Shown here: positions 1-10,000 of the stretch, piece by piece
Numbering within the stretch: position 1 is the first letter of the stretch
How the letters are laid out: every line of letters begins with the position of its first letter
Assembly (NCBI GenBank): GCA_020284085.1
Contig: JACEVL010000143.1
Span: 2,722,746 to 2,786,745, forward strand
Reading direction: 5' to 3'
Origin: Aporrectodea caliginosa
Taxonomy: Eukaryota > Annelida > Clitellata > Crassiclitellata > Lumbricidae
Length of the DNA: 64,000 nt
Position numbers and translations under genes: made by a program
The notes under the pieces: generated by a model
Database searches by the model: none
Seen by the model: only the letters and a program-made list of their open reading frames with translations
What the model was told of the DNA's origin: nothing

Positions 1-239
1 CAAGCTTTTGCGTACAGCGTATTGCGTATTTCGTATTCGTATAGCTGCATATTATATAGTAGGCCTACTAATCTAGTAGCCTAGTATGCCTATCTCAGTT
101 CAGTTATTATTAGGCCTACTATTGATATTATTATTTATTATTTTTCATATAGCCTAGCGCCTCTTCCTCCGACTCAGAAGCGCTCCTATAGTCTATAGGC
201 TAATACAGTCGATATGTTACATGGAATGTGTATAATCAG

Positions 240-450
240 GGAATATGTATATAGCCTGACATTTTCAGGGTATATGTAAATTTCCTGATTCACTCAGGGT
301 ATGTATACCTCCTCTGAAAAAACCAGGGTATATACATATACGCCTAGGGCCTACCCTGAAAATTTCCTGTGATTTCTATGCACATACCCTGAAAAGCTTA
401 GGCCTACAATGACACATTAAGCCAGATTTCAATACACATACCCCGAAAAT
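240..450. repeat. cluster of degenerate short repeats
   Basis: The motif CAGGGTATATGTA and its complement TACCCTGAAAATTTCC recur about seven times in both orientations over 200 bp. I see no open frame with coding character. It may be the edge of a decayed foldback element. Its family is unknown. Confidence 0.4.
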
Positions 451-528
451 TTCAGTCGCCATTTATTTGTTGCTTGTTCCTGTTACAAAGTCGAACATGT
501 GTTTCCTGTCATCGATTGTAAAGGGGTC

Positions 529-1372
529 GTCCAATAGGGGAAAGGCTTGTAATATGGGCCACTGTGTAATATGGGCCTCGACTGTATTTCCCACCTATCA
601 TGTCTGCGGAGAGCTCTTACATTGGGAAACCATCCGTATACTGATTTCAACTTCCTGTTCTGGATGTGTCCCTTTACTAATAACTTCTGCCCGAAAAACA
701 TCAACGTTTATGTTTTGGTACATGTTGCTTATAAGACTTGCTGAACTTCAACAAGTGTTATATAGTTTAGGATTTCATCTATGGTATGCCCTGATGTTTC
801 AGAAGATAGACAATTTCTTTATTATATAAAAACACAACTTTGTTGATCTATAATACATTCGTCGATCACGCTATAACAGATTTCCCCGAGGCACACCATT
901 TTTGTAATACGGTCCTGTGATCGAATGTGTAATATGGGCCATATCTTTGTGGAATGAGACAGTAGAAATAGGCCGTTATGGCTATTTTTCCATGTAACCG
1001 GTTCTCAGTGTTGTTTACATTAGGCATAGGCCAAATTGTTTCTTAATGGTTATCCTAGTAAGTTTAATCTCAAAAAATCGTTTTTTACTGTTTTAATATT
1101 AGTCTGCGGCACGGAAACATTGCAATTCCATCTTTAAAATGGTGGCTCATATTACACACCCGGTCGTGTAATATGAGCCATTTTCCGTATTTTGAAAAAA
1201 ATTCGTTAAAAATTTATTTGCACAGTTTAAGGAATAATTCCTTCATATTTGGCAACAACTCATGCCAAGTAATGCATGGAATAAATAAACTACACGTTTA
1301 ATTTGCTTCTGTGCTATGAAATAAGAAAAGTTTCTTAGGTGGCCCATATTAGAAGCCCTTCCCCTATTATAG
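529..1372. mobile_element. TIR-bounded non-autonomous DNA element
   Basis: The left arm at 529-560 and the right arm at 1341-1372 are inverted copies of about 31 bp with a few mismatches, around the cores AATAGGGGAAAGGCTTG and TAATATGGGCC. The motif GTGTAATATGGGCC recurs inside near 566 and 928, and as GTGTAATATGAGCC near 1166. There is no transposase-like frame. I did not find a convincing target duplication, so the superfamily is open. Confidence 0.5.
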
Positions 1373-1499
1373 GCGTACACAACAAGTGACCTGCTTTGTA
1401 CTCCCTCCTCTCTTCTCTTATTAGCATTTGTCCTCATCCTTTGCTGCGTGTCTCTGCGGACGTCCATAAGGGTCGACCCGAAAAGTCGAATTTCATGTT

Positions 1500-1935
1500 T
1501 CAACGGAGTGAGGGAATGAAAGTGGGAGCGAGGGAATGACAGGGGGAGTGAGGGAATGACAGGGGAGTGAGTGAATGACAGAGGGAGTGAGGGAATGACA
1601 GGGGAGTGAGGGAATGACAGGGGGAGTGAGGGAGTGAAAGTGGGAGTGAGGGAATGACAGGGGAGTGAGGGAATGACAGGGGGAGTGAGGGAATGAAAGT
1701 GGGAGCGAGGGAATGACAGGGGGAGTGAGGGAATGACAGGGGGAGTGAGTGAATGACAGAGGGAGTGAGGGAATGACAGGGGGAGTGAGGGAATGACAGG
1801 GGGAGTGAGGGAATGACAGGGGAGTGAGTGAATGACAGAGGGAGTGAGGGAATGACAGGGGGAGTGAGTGAATGACAGGGGGAGTGAGGGAGTGAAAGTG
1901 GGAGTGAGGGAATGACAGGGGGAGTGAGGGAGGGG
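1500..1935. repeat. minisatellite, 18-20 bp unit
   Basis: More than 20 tandem copies of a unit close to GGGAGTGAGGGAATGACAG, with variants GAAAGT and GAGTGAGTGAATG. The long open frames on the minus strand here (proline, serine and histidine rich) arise from the repeat and are not proposed as genes. Confidence 0.9.
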
Positions 1936-2035
1936 ATGGCAATCTTCTCGGTTCGCTTTCGTCCTCTCTTACCTCCAATAGAATCCCTTAACGACATGCC
2001 AGTCTACGGACCACTCCTTGTTAGTGGAGGCTGCT

Positions 2036-2063
2036 ACTCTCTCTGTCTCTGTCTGCCTATCTG

Positions 2064-2096
<33 letters not shown>

Positions 2097-2365
2097 CTGT
2101 GGCTAACAGGAAGAAGTTATTGAAATATAAGGTACATGTAAATACCCGAAATTTCTCAGCACAACAGAAAAGCCACGTCTGCGAGACCAACTTAATACTT
2201 ATTCACCGGCGCTATATCGCAGGAAGTCCGCAATAGCCAGGCTGTTTTGTCCGTTACGGTACCAGGTCAGAATCCGCGTAGGTGAAGCCGAGGATACAGC
2301 TGTCTGTCTGTCTGTACGTCCGTCCGTCCGTCCGTCTGTCTGTCTGTCTGTCTGTATGTCTATCT
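2036..2365. repeat. CTGT/TCTG microsatellites in an interspersed repeat
   Basis: Runs of TCTG/CTGT at about 2036-2100 and 2300-2356 flank unique-looking sequence. The segment around 2258-2290 (CAGGTCAGAATCCG..) and 2378-2450 matches 19,786-19,895, so these runs lie inside a repeat family that also occurs near 19.8 kb. Confidence 0.7.
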
Positions 2366-2539
2366 ATCTACGACCTCTCTATCCTACGGTGGTAATTGGT
2401 GATGATGGCGATCGTGTGGTGGGGCAGGAGTAGAATCAGGATAGAATAGCTTGAAGTTTCAGTTTCATTTGTGAGTGGAAAGTAGACTATTTTGACATGC
2501 ACAATAATGGAATATTGGTTGGATAGTTTCTATTTGACA

Positions 2540-2625
2540 AGGTGATCAGTGTCGCCCTCCTCCTCTCTCCGGGCTTAGGTCTGGCACTACCAGAGTAAGG
2601 ACAATGGCGGAATTTCCACATTAGT
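2540..2625 (+). repeat. interspersed repeat, GTCGCCCTCCTCC family
   Basis: One of six copies in the window that share GTCGCCCTCCTCC, then a CCAGGCTT-like block, then GACTGGCACT..CAG and TGGCGGAGTT. The others are near 7735-7830, 10,585-10,700 and 19,550-19,650 (+), and 17,130-17,225 and 33,545-33,615 (-). It has no visible coding content and its class is unknown. Confidence 0.65.
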
Positions 2626-3213
2626 GACATCTTAGGTCTATTATAACCGTTGACGTTCCCGTATTATGCATAATTTCATTTAAAATACTTGTTTCTCTGA
2701 GTGCAGGAACCGCTATAAAAACCGTCTATAGCTCCGAGAAAGAAGCCCCTGATCAGCCCCACGTAAAGATTGGCGTGCGGATCAAGACGTCATTCTATTA
2801 GAGCGTCGACAGCGAACGCGAGAATGGTCACGCGCAGAAACCCAGAGCATCACGAACGCTTTCTTTGTGTTTCTCGGTTCCGGACAAAAAGCCTCAAAGA
2901 CTCTATTGAATTTCTTCGCAAACTCTGCTATGCTATTTGGAACAGCGATCCAATTTCGTCGACAAACAGTCCGTCTTCGAACCCCCAAATCCCCAATGAG
3001 CTCCACCCGAAGCGGGCTTCAACGCGTGGAAAAGTAGTGATTAGCAGTGTTTCTGTTAACGCCCAAATGGCCGTTTTTACGTCCGTAAAAAAACATCCAA
3101 AACGTCCTAACTTTTTTTGGTGTGATAGCCGAAAGAAATGAGCTACGTCCAAAAAATTCTACAGTATATGGTATAAATACGTCCTCTTTTTGGACTCTAT
3201 AGCGGAAACACTG

Positions 3214-4166
3214 TATACCCCGCAGTCGATCGAGTCGAGTGTATACGATCGACTTGGCTCGGCCGACGATCGACGATCGACTTCATCGACTCGCCGACCT
3301 TTCGACGACTCGATCGACTTGGCTCGTACGACGATCGACTCGATCGACTTCGTCGACTTGGACTGTAGTCTCTTGGACAAAATTGCTGACGACTGTTGTA
3401 TTCTTATAATCCAGTATCTTAGGTTACTCATGTATTTCAATTGCACGCTCTTCCTCAAACTGTCAATGATTATAACAGTTCTATTAACAACAGTACTGTA
3501 ATTGCAGTTGGTATAAATACGTCGTTCTATCCTACGGTGGTAATTGGTGATGATGGCGATCGTTATAACTTCTATAGCTCTGGTGTCTAATGTACAAAAC
3601 ATCAACTGCATGTAATTGAACTGGAAAGTAACAGTTCAGATAGTATAATGACATCATGTCTGCCCGTGGTTGACTTGTAAGGATTAAGCCTCGCTAAATC
3701 TGTCGACTTGATCAGCTAAGCAGCTATAGGCTACAATGGAATCTCCTGCAGTACGGTACATAAATTAGTACCAGCTCAACAAATAAGATGGCAGTAGAGG
3801 ACGTGTAATATCTATCTATTATAGTTAAACTGTGAAAGAAAGTATCTCTATAACTTCCACTAATAAGAAAGCGTCAAGAGGTTCATTATTTGTAGTGAAC
3901 TTCATGTTAGGTTCATACGGTAGTTGTGTGTTTATGGAAGTTTGTGGAAGAATTATGTCATTATATCATAAGGTCTGTCATTTTGTGAAGAAATAGTAAG
4001 TAAAATATTTCAGAGTCGAGTCGAGGAAACAACGATCGACTCGACTTGGCCGGGTTTACGATCGACTCGATCGGCGAGTCGATCGAGTCGACGATTTTTC
4101 GATCGACTCGACTTGGCGGAGTTTATGATCGACTCGATCGATCGACTCGATCGGCTGCGGGGTATA
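3214..4166. mobile_element. 953-bp TIR element with 8-bp target duplication
   Basis: The ends are inverted repeats: TATACCCCGCAGTCGATCGA at 3214 and its complement ending at 4166 (CGGGGTATA). The element is flanked by perfect direct repeats AAACACTG at 3206-3213 and 4167-4174, the expected footprint of a cut-and-paste insertion. Both subterminal zones (3214-3370 and 4017-4155) are packed with GATCGACTCGA-type palindromic words. No transposase is visible, so it is non-autonomous. An 8-bp duplication fits hAT or Merlin-like elements, but the terminus is not the usual CAG of hAT. Confidence 0.8.
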
Positions 4167-4174
4167 AAACACTG

Positions 4175-5110
4175 GTGATACCGTCAAGTGTTAGTGCGGC
4201 TAGGTCTCGAAAAGTCGCGCTGGGAAATCTTATCAGACCAACCTGTGGACAAATAAACCCAGCTAGGAACTGATCTAAAGTTTGTAAACAAGCTGCGGTC
4301 ATGTCAACTTGTATCAGAATAAACGAATATAATAATTATAATTATTATTATCATTGAGCTGTTTGCGAAATGCATTTAAAGCCTTTGTTTTTAATGGAAG
4401 ACGATCATCGATGCGAGCCATCAAAGTTGCGAATGAAATGAACTGTGGAAGAAAAGCAACAATTTACGACGTCAAATCTTCCTCTCTAAAAGACACGTCC
4501 AAATAACTCAGCAAGAACGTTAAACCCATATACCTTCAGATGTCACTATTTCTCCAGGCTACTAAGAGAAATTTCACACATTTTAAGATTATACATAGGC
4601 CTATATATAATATATACATATATATAATTATACATAATATATAATATTGTTATATGTCCCCTCTGAATAAAGGCTCAAACACTCGTGTCTATTTTAGAAG
4701 GTATAATTCTCAACACAAAACAACTAAAAACGATACATTACCCCAACCGTAGAACGACGGTGGATGACGGTTCGCCCTTTTTGTCGAAAGAACGCCAAAC
4801 AAAACTGGACCTCAATGCAGCAACGAGCTGACTGACGACCAGAAGAACACTTAATCGAACTTAAGTAAAACATCAACAGTGGAACTGGCCACGAAAATAG
4901 CTTAAACTATCGTGCAGACGGAAGATCTCAGACAAGACAATCGTCCATAGACCGTATTATCGGAGACTTCCCTGACGCCCCCTTCCTACATCCTTAGGCC
5001 TATATAGGAAATTTCCCCGCTAGAGGTCTCCCCTCAGCCAAGGAAACCTATCCAAGCACAACTATGGCCCATCCCAGGACCGGTTATATAGGACTCAGCC
5101 ATGAGACCCT

Positions 5111-5112
<2 letters not shown>
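4175..5112. other. no gene seen
   Basis: AT-rich sequence without a supported gene. It contains some TAGGCCTA palindromes and short TATA runs. Nothing else could be assigned. Confidence 0.4.
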
Positions 5113-5185
<73 letters not shown>

Positions 5186-5192
5186 TAAGGGC
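5113..5192. repeat. (AT)n microsatellite
   Basis: About 35 uninterrupted AT dinucleotides. Confidence 0.95.
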
Positions 5193-5663
5193 CTAGTGCG
5201 TTTCATTTTTGTTCATGTGGTCTTTGTGTTTGATTTGGTTGCACAGGAGAAGCGTCAGCTAGGCTTGAAGGAGTAGCAGATGTTCCAATAAAATTAAACA
5301 CGCATAGAAACTTAAAAAATTGGTTCAACTATGTAAAATTCAATCACAGAGGTTTAGAGTGAAATTCTGCGTGAAATTTAATCGATCTCAAATGAGTTTT
5401 ATTAACTATCCCTTAACTATAAGTAGGATATGAATATATTATATCGAACTATTGCTAGGAACTAATATTAGTAATGTCGTTTTCAAAGCGTGTAGAGTAC
5501 GTCCACAGAGAACAGATGTCACGGCCATAATTCACAGATAGGCAACTTCGCTCGTATTCTCTATAAACAAAGAATAAAACAATGGAAGTTTTATACATGA
5601 AAATATTTGCGAAGGCAGTTTTAACTACCAGTACAAGCAAATTTTAATAATTATAGTCAAGGC

Positions 5664-5895
5664 TATTTCCTAAACCTATGACGCCTGTCTTATGTTTAGG
5701 CATTGGTTAAAGTGGCTTGGGTGAGCAGTGGGAACTCCGAAGAAGACTTTTATTGGAAAGCATGTGTTATCATGGTTCCATTGAATATGGTTCCATTGCA
5801 TGGTGAGCAGTGGGAACGCAAGCAAAGAATTTCTAGAGCAGTGGGAACGCCGTTTCCACAGTTCCCACGCCACTTTAAACACTGTGTTTAGGAAA
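5664..5895. mobile_element. possible small MITE
   Basis: TTTCCTAAAC near 5664 and GTTTAGGAAA near 5887 are inverted. Inside them, TTAAAGTGGC..TGGG near 5708 is mirrored by CCCACGCCACTTTAA near 5864. AGCAGTGGGAACG recurs internally. The arms are short and imperfect, so this is a tentative call. Confidence 0.35.
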
Positions 5896-6177
5896 GGAAA
5901 CATTTTGGTGGCAGAGGTTCTAGCGAGTATCTTCTCCATTCTGATGAAAAGACATCAAAAGCGTCGCTATCGTAATGCACAAAGTGACACCGCAGCAAAA
6001 TATCAGGAGTCCTCAAAGAATGATTGCCGACGGTTTAGAGAAAGAGAGCTTAAAGAATTGTCCCTAGTGGATAGGGCCTATAGAATTATGCACGCATAAT
6101 TCTCAAATCGCTATCTGTGTTGGCTCCGTGGAAGCGACGGCATTGAACGGCGTATTGTATTGTATTGTATCTATCAA

Positions 6178-6345
6178 TCTAATTAGCGCCTCTCGCAGTG
6201 CACACCAATCAGAGGCTATATAATAGCGCCTCTCGCAGTGCACACCAATCAGAGGCTATATTATAGCGCCTCTCGCAGTTAACACCAATCAGAGGCGCTC
6301 CCAGTGCTAGAGACCCAGAGAAAAGAAAGAGGTCTTGAGACAGCG
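6178..6345 (-). repeat. LINE 3' tail with a triplicated 41-44 bp unit
   Basis: The block TATAGCGCCTCTCGCAGT..CACCAATCAGAGGC is repeated three times in tandem, then AGTGCTAGAGACCCAGAGAAAAG. It belongs to the abundant family whose sense strand ends in GCGCTATATAAAT, which here marks the 3' ends of CR1/L2-like LINEs. The downstream stretch to about 6720 is a weaker continuation of the same kind of sequence. Confidence 0.6.
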
Positions 6346-6803
6346 AGAAGAGTCACTTGGCCCATCAGATAATAAACAGAAACGTGTCAAAGGAGGAAGC
6401 TGCATGGTTCCATAGTGCAGGGCCAATGAAGGCAAAGGCTCGCGTTTTAGCCATAGCAGTTCTCGATCACGGAACAAAGAGATCATGCCGGTTTGATGAC
6501 TTAGTGGGCGAAGAGAAGTATAGCCGAGGCCGGCAGCCGGATAAGGTCACATACCCCGGTAGATACTTGGGAGCTCCGCCAGTATATACGACCGGTAGAT
6601 TAAAGAACCTTGAGCTGAGCCCGAGCAGTGAGAGGGAGCCAATGAAGGTGGTCAAACATGAAAGCAGAGATGTGGGATGAGCGATGAGGTCTGGCCGCAG
6701 CATTTAGAACAGACTGAAGAGGAGAGAGACGAACAGTTGGGAGACCAACCAAAAGAGAATTACTGTATTCGACAGTCTATTATATGTGGCAATGTAGGCC
6801 TAT

Positions 6804-6860
6804 CAGATTTTTAGTCATCATCACCCAGCGTGACGCTGGGTGATGATGACTAAAAATCTG
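6804..6860. repeat. perfect 27-bp inverted repeat with a 3-nt loop
   Basis: The arms at 6804-6830 and 6834-6860 are exact reverse complements with loop TGA. The arm begins CAGATTTTTAGTCATCATCA. It lies about 80 bp beyond the last coding exon of the small secreted-peptide gene ending at 6942. Confidence 0.95.
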
Positions 6861-6941
6861 CCTGTTGAAAACGGATTCAGCAATATTTTCAAATAGATCT
6901 CTCATTTCATTGACTACTGTTGCAGTAGACTCACCTGGTTT

Positions 6942-7070
6942 CTACGGTTTATTATAGGCTTTGCGTATGGCGTTTCCTTCCTTCCTCAAATGATCTACAG
7001 TGTCTTTAATCGATTGTCCAAATGCCTTAGCGGCATCCCCTACGTCTTTCTTTTCCACATAGGTTGCGCT
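6942..7070 (-). CDS. secreted peptide gene 1, last coding exon
   Basis: Begins SATYVEKKDVGD after acceptor ATTTAACAG and ends at the TAG at 6944-6942. A donor-like AAACCAG|GTGAGT follows about 9 nt after the stop, so a 3' UTR exon probably exists. The equivalent stretch near 12,540 in the paralogous gene is conserved, which supports homology. Confidence 0.5.
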   Translation of the reverse strand, partial: SATYVEKKDVGDAAKAFGQSIKDTVDHLRKEGNAIRKAYNKP

Positions 7071-10000
7071 CTGTTAAATGAGTTCAAAACAATATAATAC
7101 ATAATGCTACGAGTTATTGGGGGAGGGGCCCGATAGCGCATTGGATAACATCTGGCGTAGAGAGCGAGAGGTACCGAGTTTGAGTCCCGTAGGGCGGATA
7201 TGCTTTGTAGGCTGCTATTAGCGCCGTGTATTGCAGGCTGTCTGTTCTGTTAGTAGTTAAGATTTATGTCTTCTGTCATTTGCGTTCTTGTGAATTGTTT
7301 CAATTGCATAACTGTAAACTGTACCGGTTGCGATGTGTCAACCGGATTGTTTGTTTCGATAAAGGAAGAATTATTATTAGTAGTAGTAGTAGTAGCCTAC
7401 TCAAGTTTCTGACAATAATCTGTAAAATTTCAAGCAGAATCAGAATATATAATATAATGTTCTTCTTTATTAATGCAAACCGACAAGTACGCAGTAAGAT
7501 TACATGGCGCAGTATAAACAGATGATAACAAGTTTAACAGGGTCGAATTTAACTTATGGCAGCCTGCAAGGCGCCCATCTGTCCAATTGCTCATTTACCA
7601 AAGCCACCAAGCGAATGGAAGGTTGAGTTAACCTTTTGGGGCCTCGCGGGTATCGAACCCGCGTCCTTCTGATCAACGTGCCAGAGTGTTACCATTCAAC
7701 TATCTCCTCGCCCAGCCTCTTGTTTACTGTTTAACGACCACTGTGTGGTAACAAAGTCCATTAGCGTCGCCCTCCTACTTTATCCAGGCTTTGGACTGGC
7801 ACTGTCAGAAAGCGAACAGTGGCGGAGTTCGCCCAGCCTCGCCCATGCAGCCCAGACATCTATAATGGTCAGATAAACAATACGTGGGTGTACGTGTGTG
7901 TGTGAGTGTGTGCGCGCGTGTGTAGGCATCAAGACAATTCATGTAGCGCATATTTGTAAAACTCGCGAAGGGCTGAGTAGGTCACAGGCTAAGAAGGCCT
8001 GATTCGTAATACAATGACGCAATTCAATTATACGTGTGGAAGTGAGACGCAGCAAGAGTCAGGCTGGTGGTTTAAAGATTTTTCGGTACGGTGAACCATT
8101 TTGAGGCATTGTGGTTTATATTTCCACAGGCTGAATATCGGATGAAAAACTTCTGGAAATCCAATAATCGCACTACAATCACACCAATGCCTGTAACGTC
8201 TCCGGAAAGAAACAATTGTATTGTATTGTATTTGGCCATTAATTTTTATAAAGCACTTCTTTCAGCAAAAGCCTGTCAGAAGCGCTCCCAGTGCGAGCAG
8301 CACCGTGGGAATAGGCAGGATTTTTGTTCAGAAAAAGACGAGAGAAGACTACCAAAAGAATGGTGGAGCGGACCGGTGGAGGAAGTCCATTCCACAGAGA
8401 AGGACCTATTCAATCATCAATCCATCGTAGAATTTATATAGCGCTGCTTCGAGGGCTCTACTCAGAAGCGCTCTCGAGCCAGGCCTGATCATAGAGGAAA
8501 GTCTTCAATGGGGCGTAAAAGGAAGTCGAGTGAATACGAGGAGATAGGCGAAGGAAAGATGGCAAGTCATTCCACGCTGTTAGACCAACGACAGAGAATG
8601 CTCGGCGCTGCATAATAGCAGTTTATCTATATTATAAGTCTTAGTCTGTTTACGTTTTCCTACCGTTTGTTTGTTTGTTTGTATGTTTGTTTGTCCGCAT
8701 CTAAAGGCTCCGAAACGGAACGCTTTAGCGATTTACAAAATTTTACACAACATTATTACGCCACGGCATGATCAACGCGACTATTTTCAGCTCGCAATTT
8801 TATTTAAACGCCGATATATGGACATTTTAAATTATTTCCAACTGTTTCAACGAGGCTATCTTATAATAGTATGGCCATTTGTACACGTCACGCGGCTAAA
8901 TATGCATGACGTCCACGCTTTGATTACGTCACCGCTCTGATTACGTCAACGCTCTGATTCGCAACCAATAATACGCCTATTATAAGGTTGAGATAACCCG
9001 TGTAGTACACGGGAAAAGCAACTATGTTCACCTCTAAATATCGTTTCCATTCAGTTATATGGACATTTTTTAAATATTTGAAGCCCATCAGCAAATATAG
9101 TAAGTAAGTAGCCTTTATTTGCAGCTGTTAAAAATTACGCCTGGGCAAAACCCGGGCGAACGCCGGGTAAAAAATGCTAGTTGGACAATAAGTCACTGAA
9201 TGTTTTACTCTTAATGTTCAAAGAGAGATGGCTGTTTTCGATATAGCCTTGTGTCGTTAACGATTTAGTATCTTTATAGTTATTTTACTTATTTAGCAAA
9301 GCTTGAAAATCAGTTGCGGCTTGATGACCCTCAGAAGTGCGAACATCATTCAACTGACAAACAACTGCACCATGTTCTTCTGGAAAATATCTAGCAATCA
9401 GAGGTAACTAATCGATTATATTCTAATCGATACCCAATCGATTAGAAAACAGCTAATTATAATTCTAATTCTAATCGATTAGCTGCAAGATTTTGCTAAT
9501 TCTAATCGATTAGCAAAGTTTAGTAGCTAATTCTAATTATAATCGATTACCAATTTAACAGCTAATCGATTAGACAAGCAGCTAATTCTAATTCCAATCG
9601 ATAAGCTACAAGATTTTGGTAATTCTAATCGACTAGTAATTTGAATAATCGTGCCCATCTCTGCCAGCATTATACATAACTGGCGTCAGAAGTAGCAGCT
9701 ATAAGAAAGCTTGTAAACTTTTCGATTCGCCTAAATTATAGTTATTGAACTGACCATCGATTCGTTATTGGAGCAAAATTAATTTTTGGGACGTTGTAGA
9801 AGTCATTGCCTCTGATTCTTCTGACAATATATAATGCGCTTCAGGTGACTTTTGTCCTAGGTCTCAATTCTGTTGTTTTATTCCTTCCTCCCATTGTTGG
9901 TGTACACAATGCAGTAATATAATAAGAGCGATACACAGGTATTCTATTTTATTTGTACTACCTTATAAATAACGCCAGCTGATGTGCCTGTGATCAACCA

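Noticed and set aside
1493..1997. Pro/Ser/His-rich open frames of about 160 codons
   Set aside because: Translation of the 18-20 bp minisatellite at 1500-1935.
7641..7716. Functional tRNA gene
   Set aside because: A- and B-box-like words and a tRNA-like T-arm are present, but the same head with the same non-tRNA body recurs elsewhere, so this is a SINE. The heads at 7121, 15,953, 16,661, 18,197 and 63,548 were rejected for the same reason.
9290..9400. Extra coding exon of secreted peptide gene 1 (frame with PEEHGAVVCQLND)
   Set aside because: The segment is alignable with 13,810-13,945 in gene 2, but indels break the frame between the two copies and no consistent splice sites were seen. It is treated as conserved intron sequence.
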